A stretch of 64,000 bases of DNA from Juglans regia (GCF_001411555.2 NC_049903.1:26548270-26612269), one strand, 5' to 3'; positions 19,501-31,699 are shown, counted from the stretch's first letter. Numbers and translations are program-made. The notes: a model not told the origin generated them from the sequence alone.

Positions 19501-22500
19501 CCTTGCCACCTGTAAATTAAATACACGTCTCTGTAAGATTTACAGATCTGGTAAAACCTAAATTCTGGAGCCTAAGTACCACCCCAAGCCGTCCCAAACC
19601 AAGAAAGGAGGATCAGCCCCTGCTTGAATTGTAGATCCACTAAAATCAAACCCTAGTAGCCTTCAAACACCACAGACACCATCTGCCAACTCCCTACCCT
19701 CAACATAAGTCCCAAATCCAATATAACGTAATTATAAATTACTTTCAGAGTTGCCACACCATTGAGGTATGGATATCCAGCAATTTTTCCATCAAGAGTT
19801 CTGCAGAAACAGATCTGAGAGCCTTTCAAAAATTCTGCCCAGGCTTGGAGCCCCTAATTCAAAGTCTTAAATTTCAATCCTTCACTTCTCTTGCTGCAGC
19901 AATCTATTGAAAATATAATTCTAGGTTTTTTTCATTAACTTTCAACCGGAACAATCTCTAAATGGCTCCCGTCATTGATTCAGCTTGATATTTTACTTTT
20001 TCCATTGTTTAAATGCTATTCTAGCCCTTTTGAAACCCAAAAGTGTTTCTAGAGGCTGCAAATCTTTGGTGCAACCTCTAAACCAATTCTAAGATAAGTT
20101 TTCTTCAAGATTCTTTCAATAATTGAAATCCCTATCTTTTTGAAAAATATCAATGGTTCTTAATTGTTTCTGGGATGGAACACTAAAATTTAAGGCCAGC
20201 AAGTACAGGAAACTGGTTTGCGTATAAGAAATTGAAGTAGGCCAGGCCTCTCCAGGCAGTAAGCTCCCTTACATTCCCGTGTTGTGCCTATGATAGAGGG
20301 CATAAAACATGGTCATATTCTAAGTATAAAGTTGAACTTTCCATCGTGCAAGGAAAAGTGGTTAATCATTGTTGCATGTGCTGGAAACAGGGCATTATAA
20401 TGGTTAATCGTTGTTGCATGTACAGGAAAAGTGGGGAAATGGTGGATAACCTCCTTTTACATTGTGAGGTTGCTAGCATCCTATGTAACATGATCTTTGA
20501 TCTCTTTGGGATTGGTTGGGTGATGCCTTCCCAGGTGGTGGAGCTTTTAACATGTTGGAAAGGGGTAGTTTAGATACCAACAGTGCGCACCATTGCACAA
20601 GATGATCGTGTCATGTGTATTATGGTGTCTATGGAGAGAAAGAAACCAGCATTGTTTGGAGGATTGCGAAAAGTCCATGTTGCAGTTAAATTCTTTCAAT
20701 CTAAACACCGTGTCATTGAATAACAGCCCAACATAGAGTTGCTCTTTCTATTGCTAATTTTCAGGATTTTCTAGCACTTTTTCCTTTTGATTGTTAAATG
20801 CATTCATGTATACTTCCTTTGTACTGGGGTAACATCCTCTTTCATGTGTTTCATATGTTTTTTTAAAAAGAGTGATCTCATCATACTTGTATGGTTGATG
20901 AGTAGAGTCTAAATAGTGAAACGAGTTCAAATATGCATGTTTCAGAGTCTGCAGCATATCAAGAGCCCTTAAAATCTGCTGTAAAGCATTCCTAGTGAAT
21001 TGCCATAGGCCTTTAAGGTCATGGTTTGTAACACCCCAATGGAAGACCCAAACCACATGGCTTATACTCCAAAAGGACTAGTTAATGATACAATTAGAGA
21101 CTTATTGAAATATCATAAAGAGCAAGAACTTCTTATTCCCAAGCAATATGGGATCCAATACACCAAATACCCTTATCCTTATCATATGAGGTATCACAAT
21201 CTCCCCCCCGGGGGGTTTCCTTAAAATTCCCGACGTCCTCGTCGGAATAGTCCATCATAGGTGGCACGACTCAAGTCCCACATTTCTGATTGAATCTAGC
21301 TCTGATACAATTGTAACGCCCCAATAGAAGGCCCAAACCACATGGCCTATACTCCAAAAGGGCTTGTCAATGATACAATTAGAGCCCTATAGGAACATTA
21401 TAAAAAGCAAAAACTTCTCCTTCCCAAACAATATAGAATCCCATACACCACTTACTCTTATCCATATCATATGGGGTATCACATGGTTTAAGCCCCCGAT
21501 AAGTAATCTTTCCAATGACTGAAATTGCATACTTTTTTAATAGACCTAGGAGTTGCAGTAAGTATTGTTTTTCTAACAAATAAGATAAATTTCAATAATG
21601 GTCAAATGACACTATCCAAGTACAACAAACATGTACAACATACGTATACATCAAATGCACCTAACTACATAAAAGTAAATAGATCAAGAAAGTTTTGGAA
21701 GCTAGGGGAAACCATCTAATCGTAAAGTTTATATTGCCACAAGTTTACCATGGATCCATTGTGCACCTCATATCTCGTATGCTGTGAAACTCTCTTCAAC
21801 CCATTCTAATATTTTTCCTTAGGTCAATCCCATCCTCCCACTCACCTCATTAGAACACCACTCACCCCTACCATACTTCATTTTTTTTTATGGGTAAGCC
21901 CTACCATACTTTATATCAATCACTACTCCCCATAGGCAATCTCTTTCATTGGCATACCGCCAAAACCACTTCCCCAAGAGGGCTCAGTTAAATGTGATCA
22001 CTTTTCTAATACCCAAACCACCCACAGAAATTGGGGAGCATACCTTGGGCCAAATACTGTATGAGATTTCAGTTCCTCTTCTATTCCGCCCCGTAGGGTA
22101 TGTGATGAACAAGTTTACAAATGTTTTAATGTCATTCTTGTGCCATAGGGTATGTACTAAGCATGCTTATGTTATAAAAGTTATCGGAATGCTCATGAAA
22201 GCTATGAGAAAGAAAAAGTGAGATGATGAATGATTATATGGTTTTATAAACGTTTTCTTTTGGTCATATGAGGAAGATGAAATGGTACCAAAGCTACAAG
22301 GTGGATGCACAAGCCACACTGAAGTGAGCACTCCAAAGGATGTTTAGAAGGTGTGGTCCACCTGGATGTTTTTATCCTATCCCCTTGTGGCCATAAGCAG
22401 GGGAGCTGAGGCACAACTTGAGCACACAAGGGTCAATGTGTTTGGGCCACTATGGATAAATGTGTGATGTACTATTTCTTTGACTCAATTTTGTTCTTAT

Positions 22501-24928
22501 GTTTTATAATGTCCCATGTGATGATGAGAACAAGTCTGCCTGTAAAAGCCAATAGAGGGGAGACATTGACCTAGTGAAGAGGTGAATAAGTGTTCACCAT
22601 AAAGGCTCATAGGATTTCTTTTAGACTTTTTCATAACATTGTGATTTTCCTTAGTTTGGATGTGTCGGATTTGTTATGTTTACCGTTTGACAATTAATAA
22701 AGTGCTTGGTAGTTGGTAGTATCTAAAGTTTATAAAATTCTTATTACCTAGTATAAGGAAATTTAGTGGTACACATTCCTAATCTTTTTGGGAAGGGAAT
22801 GTTACAAAGAGACAAATTTATATGCAAAGAAATATAATAAATTTAACAACCAGAAAAGACAAATATTAGGAACAATACCTGTCCAGAAGCCTTTGATGAT
22901 CTGAAGTTACTTCATCAATTGAAGGAATTTCTCCATTAATTCTAGGAACATGCTGTGATATATAAACTAAATTAAGTGTGGCAAATACCACGGCCATAAA
23001 TGAATTAATAAGTTAAAAGCATTTAATAATCCAAGTACATAAAAACTTGAGCCAAGTGAAAAAAAAAATAGTCATAAGAGAACCTTTTTTTTATAAGTAA
23101 TAGTCATAAGAGAACTCAAAATCTCTCTCTGTTTTTCTTTTTTTTTGGGGGGATAAGTAAGAGAACTCAAAATCTCTTGATGCATCTAAATCTCTAGGCT
23201 TAGCAGGTAAGTAATGGAATGGAGACGTAGTGTGTACCTTAGAATCTAAGCTTGCTTAACAAAAAGACAATGAAAAATGAAACCCAAAATGGGTAGCTAC
23301 ATCTAAGGTGATCTGAAGTCCGATACATGGAAACTATTTATGGTGTCCAGTCTTCAGACCTTAATTCTAGATCTATTGTATCCACAAAAATATATATAAA
23401 AAAAATCTATATCCATGCAACAAGCCAATGAAGGCTAAGCACCTTCAGCCACATCTGAACTCATACTCCGAAATGACTAGTCAAGATTACCATTGGAGCC
23501 CCTTGGAGTCATTATAATGGGTTTGAAATTTTCCATCCTAGTCAATGTGGGATCCCATTCATCACCTTCCCATACACAATCACACAATCCAAGGTATTGC
23601 AATCTCCCCCTATCCCAAGCGCCATAAGTTTCCAACGTTCTTGTTTGACCAAGTCCTTCATAGGTAGCATGAATGACTCAAGTCCCGTACTTCTGGTTGT
23701 GATTGGCTCTAAAACTATTTGTAATGGCCTAAGAAAGGCTTAGCCACACTTAGGCCCATATCCAAAAGGACTAATCAAGGTTACTATTGGAGCCCCTTGG
23801 AACCATTATAAGGGCTTAATCTTCTCCCTCTCAAGCAATGCGGGATCTCATTCATCACCTTCCCATACACAATCTAACATCAATTTATTAATTTGCGTAT
23901 TGATAAAATCGATAAAGATATTGCTAACCATGGGTTAAAAATAAGTAATATGGAAATTTCTTGAAAAAAAAAAAAAAAAACTATCACGACAAGCTTGTAT
24001 ATAAATAATCAGAGAAAATCGTCAAATTGAACTAATATCAAACATGCAGGATAAGTCAAAGGAAAGGTTAGGCCTCGTTTGGTTACGCAGTTCAGATGAG
24101 ATGAAATTAGATTTTTTCTTGAAAGTTGAATAAAATATTGTTATAATATAATTTTTTAATATTATTTTTGTTTTGGGATTTGAAAAAGTTGAATTGTTTA
24201 TTATATTTTGTGTGGAAATTTGAGAAAGTTGTAATGATTATATGAGATGAGATATTTTAGTTTTGTGTAACCAAACCAGTCCTAACTAACTTCAGTATGT
24301 TTCTTTAATGACTATATGGAGAAGAATCTTAGTTGCTGAAACGTTATCTAAGTTAAACTTACAGGAATGGAGATCATTTGATCCAGTCTCCTGCCTACTT
24401 CACCATCGAGTTCAAATTCATTGGTTATCTCCAAAGAATAAGGATTCCCCTCTCTATCACCAGGGCTTGAACAGGAAGTGGAAGGCTCTGCATCATCAGC
24501 TTCTTCCTGGCCAAAGTTATGGGCTGCACATTGTAAGAAAGACTACTAAGATAACTGATATAAGTAGGCTGATGACTGAGAAAATCCATAAAGGAGCTTA
24601 ACTGAATACCTGAACAGCTGTAGTTCACTGAAGGACCATGCCAATCATGTTCAAGATTTGATGCTTGAAACTGCTCTTCTCCTGCATGTGAGTATCCGGA
24701 TGTTTCTGAAACTGCCAGTTGCAAAAATTCTTCTTGAAGTGTACGCGCAATAACTTCGTCATTCTCTAAATGACTACAATTAGTGTCATAATTCCCTTGA
24801 TAGATTCCATTATATGCATCATCGGCACTATGATGGATTATCTCACCATAATATCCAGAATTGTTGGGATCACCATCAAGAAGTCGCAGGCCCCACTGCA
24901 CGACATCCGAATGTTCATGTATGACCAT
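16540..24928 (-). CDS. OTU-domain deubiquitinating enzyme, ten coding exons
   Basis: Exons read on -: 24928-24610, 24523-24363, 22952-22879, 18845-18791, 18676-18602, 18507-18434, 18338-18290, 17622-17538, 17013-16957, 16610-16540. All junctions are GT-AG and phases add to 1020 bases, 339 residues plus stop. The N terminus ([15 protein letters not shown]) and an acidic [13 protein letters not shown] segment match the plant OTU9-12 group. The catalytic core has GDGNC (Asp199, Cys202), [33 protein letters not shown] and [10 protein letters not shown] with His308. The C terminus is basic (RKRRRWWKF). OTU enzymes cleave ubiquitin chains in the cytosol or nucleus. The Arg usual after NCQF is His205 here. 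The 3.9-kb intron 18846-22878 is filled with repeats. A non-coding first exon is probable near 28563. Confidence 0.93.
18940..19400. repeat. Dispersed GGCCCATACTCCAAAA repeat, two units in OTU intron
   Basis: Two units (about 18950-19130 and 19245-19400) share GGCCCATACTCCAAAACGGCT/GGACTAGTCAA, then GGGTTACAATTGGAGC, ATTATAAAGGGTCAAAACTTCTCCCTCCCAAG. The same block recurs at 21029-21235, 21313-21495, 23440-23600 and 23725-23885. No coding potential. Confidence 0.7.
20340..20745 (+). pseudogene. LINE fragment: zf-RVT domain remnant
   Basis: Translation gives [20 protein letters not shown], then [24 protein letters not shown], which matches the zinc-binding region that follows reverse transcriptase in plant LINEs (usual form CCMCKxxGExVDHLLLHC). 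After a frame change it continues [21 protein letters not shown]. The CCMC motif is preceded by a second imperfect copy ([10 protein letters not shown]). It lies on the strand opposite the OTU gene, inside its large intron. Confidence 0.75.
21029..21495. repeat. Dispersed TGTAACGCCCC...CCCATACACC repeat, two tandem units
   Basis: Units near 21029-21235 and 21313-21495 begin TGTAACACCCC/TGTAACGCCCC and run through GGCCCAAACCACATGGCCTAT, ACTCCAAAAGG, GATACAATTAGAG and TTCCCAA. Between them lies TCTCCCCCCCGGGGGGTTTC, CCCGACGTCCTCGTCGG and GGTGGCACGACTCAAGTCCC, then TCTGATACAATTG just before the second TGTAACG. The order is that of a tandem array with a spacer. Confidence 0.7.
23440..23885. repeat. 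Dispersed GGCCCATACTCC-type repeat, two units in OTU intron
   Basis: Units near 23440-23600 and 23725-23885 repeat CAGCCACATCTGAACTCATA/TTAGGCCCATATCC, GGACTAATCAAGGTTACTAT, TGGAGCCCCTTGG, and CATTCATCACCTTCCCATAC. The spacer contains AATCTCCCCCTATCCCAAGC and GTCCTTCATAGGTAGCATGA, parallel to the spacer at 21180-21300. They lie in the OTU intron 22953-24362. Confidence 0.7.
24071..24282. mobile_element. Tourist-like MITE
   Basis: Starts GGCCTCGTTTGGTTACGCAG and ends TTTTGTGTAACCAAACCAGTCC, an imperfect terminal inverted repeat, with the family interior AAAGTTGAATAAAATATTGTT and GTAATGATTATATGAGATGAG. Flanked by TTA (24068-24070) and TAA (24283-24285). Three-base TA-rich duplications and GGCC ends fit PIF/Harbinger-derived MITEs. 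Located in the OTU intron. Confidence 0.75.
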
Positions 24929-26081
24929 CTTTCCATCCCAAAGAGACTGCTTTTAGGATCACTGAACCAGTTAGTTTAATCTGTGCAAATAGCTCTCAAT
25001 TATGTAAGAGAGATTAATATTCAACTAGATCTACAATAAACATCCAGCACCTTAATGTAGAAATAAAACATAACATGCAATAATTCTTGTCAGACTAGGT
25101 GTTGTGCTTCATCTTGAAGACTGCAGACCAAAGGGATAAATATATGCCTAAAATAGGACAAATGATTTCCCACAGAATACTAAGGAGAAAGTGTCCTTTC
25201 ATTTATAATATGCAACATTTTTATGACAATGATCAAAATTTATGGCAATGATGAATAACCGGCACCTCAATTAGTTCTTTGTATAAGATTGTTCAGAGTT
25301 TAAAGATGTTTCATTTTACTGTGATAAATACAATAAATAAAAAAGGAGCTGCTAGTACAGCATGAAATGGCAAGGAGTAGAAGGTTGATTATCCTTAAAA
25401 ACATTAAAAACATAATAGGGAAGCCAATAAAGACATGACCCCAGCTCACATATTCCCCAAATCAAACTCTAACCAGACATAATCATATTAAGTACTCCAA
25501 AAGAGAGAGTTCATGAAATCTGTGTGCGTGAGAGAGAGAGAGTAAATCTTTTTTTTGATAAGTAAGAGTAAAATATAATTGACTAGTTCATTTTAAATAT
25601 ATTCTGCGACAGGATATGTAACCTGAACCACGAAAAGGAAGAATGGACGATTTATTTAATTCATACTTGTTATAATTTCTTTCACATTCCTTTCCGAAGT
25701 GTGCAACAGTGCTCAGCATCAATCAGTGTAGGTAACAGCTCATTTAAGTGCCAAAGCCGAAGCGCTTGACTTACCAAAAACAAAGCATTTACAAAAGAGC
25801 TCATTTTTTTGTACTTTTTGTGTGAACCTCAAGCGCAAAAAAAAGGTGCTTTTCTAATTAAACAAAATATAAAATATCTATTCAAGACCCCGAAAATGAT
25901 GTAAATGAATATTTTTAAGTATTTAGTTGATATTGAAGACCATTTGCGTGCCGTGGTGCCAAAAGTCACATGTAATGTACATGCTTTGAACCCAATAGGA
26001 CTATTGGCTCACTAGTTAGATTGATATTTGATTGCTTATGTTAGAATAGAAGTCAATCCCTACAACTATTGGGCTTTCTTT

Positions 26082-26675
26082 GGGCTCATTTGGACACTTA
26101 GGCCTCGTTTGTTTTCGTAGATGAGATGAGATGAGATAAAATAAATTGAGATAAAAGTTAAAAGTTGAATAAAATATTATTAGAATATTTTTTTTAATAT
26201 TATTTTTGTTTTAGGATTTGAAAAAGTTGAATTGTTTATTTTATTTTGTATGAAAATTTGGGAAAGTTGTAATGATTAGATGAGATGAGAAGTTTTGTGA
26301 AAGTGAACGAGGCCTTAGAGTATCTTAGAATTCTATGAATAGTAGTGGAATACTTTGAGTTAAGATGTCTTATTGGGTTTTGAGAAAGGAAAGAGAAAAA
26401 GTTAAATAAAAATATTATAAAGTTAAAAAATTGTTTAATATAATTTTTGTTTCGAAATTTGAAAAAATTGTATTGATTTTTGTGTTTTGTTTGGAAGTAT
26501 GGAGAAGTTGTATTGTTTTTTTTTTTTTGTGTTTGGATAATGATTAGGTAATGATTAGGTGAAAAAGTTGAAGATTTAAATATTGAAAAGTGTTTTGTGT
26601 TCAAGTGATGTTTGGGAAGGAAAATATGAAAAGTTTTGAGAATTTCTCATCTCTTCTCATTACCCAAACATGCCC
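26082..26675. mobile_element. A+T-rich MITE (GGGC ends) with a nested Tourist-like MITE
   Basis: Left end GGGCTCATTTGG, right end CCAAACATGCCC, forming a short inverted repeat. The interior has GGGTTTTGAGAAAGGAAAGAG and TTGTATTGATTTTTGTGTTT. Bases 26101-26314 are a second MITE: removing it with one TTA restores GGACACTTAGAGTATC. It lies in the OTU leader intron. Confidence 0.7.
26101..26314. mobile_element. Tourist-like MITE with TTA duplication
   Basis: Starts GGCCTCGTTTGTTTTC and ends GAAAGTGAACGAGGCC. Flanked by TTA at 26098-26100 and 26315-26317. This is the best preserved of the seven related copies in the window. Confidence 0.85.
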
Positions 26676-27151
26676 TAGTCATGACCTTTTTAGTATATTC
26701 AGCCATGCACTTTAATTTGTGCATAGCTATCAAATCAAATGGCAAAAGTAATATTCAGCAAAGCACAAGAAAATTATATAAAATTTAATGTTTTAAATCT
26801 TAGGTAATTGATAACTTGATTTTCTTGCTGCATAATACTTTAGTAAATTGAGTAAATAGGCTAAATATATTACCATCTTGCATGTTAAAGCTTTTCTTTT
26901 TATTGATCTGTGGATTTTTTGTTATTATATACCATCTTTAAAAATGTGCACTTTACTTCAATCAAGAACAAGCTTGGGCTTTGCATCCAGGCTCTAGACA
27001 GCGTTTGCACTTAAGTTCGCCGAGCACTTTCACCAATACTGGCATTTACACTTTGGAAACTTATTTACGTAATATATGAAATAAAAGTAAGTGAAAAAGA
27101 AGCTTTTATTATTAGTAAACTATGGTTTTACTGATATACCAAAAAAAAAAA

Positions 27152-27407
27152 AAAAGTAACTCAAGTGGAAAAAGCCTTGGTCTTGGTGGTATGCTCCTTC
27201 TAGGTCTAAGGTTCGAATCCTCTTGGGTGCAAACAATTTCTATGGGCCATAAGACTGAGGGAACTTCCCTTTGAATTACTTGAGGTGCACTTACAGGAAA
27301 TTCATTGCTGCGGGTCTGTGCCGCCCCAGTACTTGAGGTGCACTTGTGTGAGTCCTAAGGGCTCTGTCGGGGGTGGTTCCCCCGTCATAAAAAATAATAA
27401 TATATGG
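27152..27407 (+). mobile_element. tRNA-derived SINE
   Basis: The left part carries an A-box-like stretch (AACTCAAGTGGAAAAAGCC) and a B box GGTTCGAATCC about 40 bases later, the internal promoter pattern of RNA polymerase III. A non-tRNA body follows, with CTTGAGGTGCACTT occurring twice, and the end is an A/T-rich tail (CATAAAAAATAATAAT). Size near 255 bp fits plant SINEs. It is preceded by a run of A, and I cannot fix a target duplication. It sits in the OTU leader intron. Confidence 0.7.
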
Positions 27408-27659
27408 GAACAACTATTTTATAACTCATTTCACAACCAACCAATGTAACAATGTCATTTCATTAACAAAAGTTATTTTTTATAACTTTGGATTTTCATC
27501 TGATTTAAATCCCAAAATTTGCATAACCGCCTTTCATTTAAACAGAGTTTGTAAAATGTTGTGTACGTATCATTTTCTTTATAAGTTCTAAATAAGAATT
27601 ACCATAACCTCCAAGGCAAATTAACAAAGCCTAAAAATTGTGCATTGGTTGTTTCAATC

Positions 27660-27868
27660 TAGCTAGGTTTGGATATAAAAGTGCTTTCAACTCATCTCAT
27701 TTATTCATTACAATTTTTCCAAATTTCCACATAAAATATAAAAAACAATTCAACTTTTTCAAATTTCAAAACAATAATAATATTAAAAAATAATATTCTA
27801 ACAATATTTTATTCAACTTTTAACTTTCATCTCATCTCAACTCAACTCACTATCCAAACCTCACCTAA
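27660..27868. mobile_element. Tourist-like MITE, inverted relative to the others
   Basis: Reads AGCTAGGTTTGGATA at the left and TATCCAAACCTCACCTAA at the right, with the family interior in reverse complement (TTTATTCATTACAATTTTTCC, AATATTTTATTCAACTTT, CTCATCTCA). Confidence 0.7.
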
Positions 27869-28562
27869 GGCTACATAACTTGTACTTTATTATAATTGCC
27901 AAAAAAATACAATATGCACCCAAGTATTACATTTCATGGCTATTACACCTTTCCTACCATATAAGAAACCATTATAGACATATCCTTTATTAAATCACTA
28001 TAAACCATGTCTTTCTTCGTCACCTTGACCCCAACTCTCTTTGCTTTAATAAAGTGAACAATAAAATAGTGAACCCGCACTCCCCCCCGCCCCCCCCCCC
28101 AACTCTCTCTCCCCCTCCCTCCCTAGAACAATTCCTTAAGTCAGCCTTTTAAAAAACCAAAGTTTGGAGATATACACACGCATGAACCACGCCACTATAG
28201 CTCAATTATTACTATAGAAATTATCCAATGACAAAAAAAAAAATACACAACGACAAAACAAACGCCAGTGCGAAAGAACAGCAACAACAACAACAACAAC
28301 ATAAATAGAAAATAGATAACCCCAAATGAACACACAAAGCTTCAAAACAACAAATCATCTCCGATCAAATACAAAGATTGAGTTAGTCCGAACTCAAGGT
28401 AAAACAAATTCCCACATCCACCCATTACAACTTTCAACCATCCAAATTCTCAACCCAGAAAAATGTTAAACAAGAACCAAACAAAACCCAAATACCAAAT
28501 CGTTCACAGTATAATAATTCAATATCGAAGCATACCAAAACTGTGATGTAACAGAGTAATAC

Positions 28563-28680
28563 CTCACTCAATCAATTCAACTTCGGTTCGGGCACAGCTA
28601 CAATCTAAAGAACACTACGCTTTGATCAGAAAATGAGTTTCAAAATGAGGGTTACAGCACACGGCACTGCTCTATATATG
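28563..28680 (-). promoter_or_regulatory. Probable core promoter and untranslated first exon of the OTU gene
   Basis: On -, a TATATA box (28678-28673) is followed about 30 bases later by a plausible start region near 28645, then a C- and T-containing leader ending in GAGTGAG before a GT donor at 28562-28561. An acceptor (CTGGTTCAG) ends at 24962, so the first coding exon would extend from 24961 and carry 33 untranslated bases before the ATG at 24928. The leader intron would be about 3.6 kb. No cDNA evidence is available here. Confidence 0.5.
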
Positions 28681-31600
28681 TAAAGGTATGAATGCAATCG
28701 AAGGCGACGTAGCACCGAGAGGAGAGTGAGGAAGCAATTTTGGAAGTACCGCACTCTCACGCCTCATTATATACAGTTTCAACCGCATTATACATCGAGT
28801 AAATTTTCGGCAGGAGGAATGTGCGAGATGCCTTTGGAGGGTTCAGATTTTCTCGGAATGAACGAACTTGGGGGTGATTTAACGTGCACTTCCTGTTTCT
28901 CTTTATAAATCGTTTGCTTAGGCAATAGGCAGTGTGGTACTGTTCGTTAATTTTTAAATTAATTGATAGATAAAATAAAATATGTATATAATATTTTTAA
29001 AAATATAAAAAAATTATATTTGCTTTCTAATATTATAAAAATATTTAATTTACTTTTATAATTATTTCAGTTTCCATGACAAAAAAAATATTAATTAAAA
29101 ATTATTTTAATAAATAATTTAATTGTCATTGATAAGTGATGATATTGATAATGTTATTTTGATGTGACAACTAAAAGAGAGACTAGAAGGAAGAATTAAA
29201 TAATAAAAATAATATTTTATATTGCATTATTAGTGTATTTATATTTTATATATTAGTGTGACATTATTTACTAACTATTTAATTTGTTATTTTAAAAACT
29301 AATAATAACTAAACTAATTAATTAGGCAATATCCACATCGGCTGACTATAAACTGAAAATAGAATGAAATTAGAATAGTCTAATAAAAGAATATTTGTAG
29401 AATTTATGTTAAATGACAAGATATCACGTGAAATTGCTTGCAGTACAGATAATGGTAATTGAATTTGACATTTTCCTATTTTCTATGCCTTGTCAAGTCA
29501 GCAAAATTGACTCCCACTCCTATGGTCTTATCGGATCATAAGATTTCAAGTTTCATTGCTCTCTTTTCTAATTCTTGGCTCAATTTCACCTAAATCAATA
29601 CCAAGTAATCTATGGCGTGTAGGATAAGGATGTCTCTTGTCCAATAGGTTAGTTACAAGGACATGAAAATCTCATCTTGTCCACAAAGAAGATTGCAATA
29701 TAATAATTTATAAATTGACTTGATTGAATATATCATATCTATTTTATAATAAAAATAATTTTTTAATCTTATATAAATAATTTTTAATAACAAGATAATT
29801 TTTTGTATGATGGAGATCTTTAATATTTTTGGATATGAAATTAAGCTAGGTAACAAACCCATTTTTTTTTTTTTAGAGAAATATTAGTTACAGTCATAAG
29901 TGAACAAATGCCGTACAATTAATTTGAAAAAATGAATAAATACGGGATTCACATAAAAATAAATAAATATTTAATAATATATTTCACTCTTTTTTAAAAT
30001 GACTGTACAGTACTTGTGTATTCTACGATTGTACGTAATATTATTTTTTTATATATATATCTAAAAGTTTAAGGTCTTATTTGGCCAATAATTTTGGCTA
30101 CTTTTCTTACAACAATTGAAAAAGAAATATTTTTATACTCCAACAAGGGGCCTAAGGAAAAAAAACTTTAGATAGAATTCTACTAATTTAATAATCAATT
30201 GAAAAGAAGATTTTTTTTATGAGTCACATATGCTTTCCACATGAAACTTGAAAAAAAAAAGGCCAAGCAAGTGTTTCCCAGCCAAGTTTATCTTCTTCTT
30301 TTGGGTGAACTTTTCTTGTGAAGTATGATCGGTTTGTTGATCACTTTTTGTGATCGGTACACCTTTCTGCTGTTGGTTAGTACAAGTCAATAATGTTTCG
30401 CAAAAACAGCCCTTGAAATCAAAGCCTTAATACTTCGCCTATAAGATAGTAATAAAAGTAATCTACAATGAAATAGATAGAGAAAAAAAAAATCCATCAA
30501 TTAACTCGATCGTTTATTTTTATAGATTAAATGAGATGAAAATTAAATAAAATATTATTAAAATATATTTTTTAATATTATTTTTATTTTGATATTTGAA
30601 AATTTTGAATTGTTTATTTTATTTTATGTGAAAATTTTAAAAAATTGTAACGATTAAATGAGATAAATTAAAAAATTTTGTGAAAATAAACGGACTAAGA
30701 TGAGATAAAAACTTTGGATTCCCATCACTTAAATACATCCAAACAGAGTGATCTTTTAGAATGCGTGGGATTCCAAAACATTTACTCTCATCCAAGCATT
30801 ATGTGCCAGCCAGGGTCTAATTAAAAACATTTAGAAAATTTATTTGGAATATGATATTCTCACTACTGGTTCTTACCGCTCGGTGTTAATGCTAAAATTT
30901 TTTATTTTAATTTTTCTTTTTATTTAGTGATTAAGAAAATATTTTTTAATAATATTGAGATTTTTTTATTTTTTTAAAAAATATTTAAAAGTGTTAAAAA
31001 ATATATGTAAAAAAAAATTAATTATGACTAACGGTAGCTTCTAGTAAGAGCTGGGAGCAGTGGACATAGCACTGTCCATTTAATTCAGACGTGGCATGCA
31101 TAACCAATATTGACTATATACACTTGGTTTCAATATCCTTGTCTCCATTGAAGAATGAGAAGCACTTCAAAGCTCCAAATGAGTAAAGAAAACAATGATA
31201 CCCTAATTCACTAAAGAACCATATGAGATCAAGAGCTTTAATATTATGAAGTAATGTACACTTCGAATCAAGGAAAGCAGTCGTAAATTTTCTTTTTGTT
31301 TGACAAACATATACAGACATATATATTATTATTCGAAATTGGAGAGATCAGTTCAAACTGAGAATTAAAATTTGTAAAGACTTGTCTATTCCCCTCCACA
31401 ACTCCATGAGCATCAAATTTAAGGAATTACATAAAGTCAGCTAGAGATTGGGGCTAGCTATTCTTTTTCCAGGGAGCCAAAGGTCTTCGTGATCAACATC
31501 ATGTTATGAGCTGGTTCCAGTCTTAGCTAGGCTAGTCCAACAACTGCTGGCTGTCTATCTACGAGGAGGAGTCAACTAGTGGTGCCAGCTTCTAAAAGAT

Positions 31601-31699
31601 GACTTGAAATAAGATGTCCTTGCAAGGCCAGTTCTTCAAGCGATCTGGAGTAGTTTTATTTGCATAAATGAATCTACCCATAAATACTTACACCTACTA
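28681..31699. other. Intergenic A+T-rich sequence upstream of the OTU gene
   Basis: No gene is recognised. An open frame at 28726-28908 on + has no family features and lies next to the OTU promoter. One MITE is at 30506-30696. The rest is A+T-rich sequence without clear termini or tandem structure. Confidence 0.6.
30506..30696. mobile_element. Tourist-like MITE, degenerate
   Basis: Left GATCGTTTATTTTTATAG and right GTGAAAATAAACGGACTA form an inverted repeat. The interior (AAATTAAATAAAATATTATT, ATTGTAACGATTAAATGAGA) belongs to the same family as 26101-26314. Confidence 0.65.

Noticed and set aside
27180..27240. Possible tRNA gene (GGTTCGAATCC)
   Set aside because: No acceptor stem or anticodon arm can be drawn; the A/B boxes are better explained by a SINE.
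28081..28101. C run that could suggest a G-quadruplex on the - strand
   Set aside because: It is essentially one long run broken once, inside an intron, without four separated G tracts; more likely a homopolymer.
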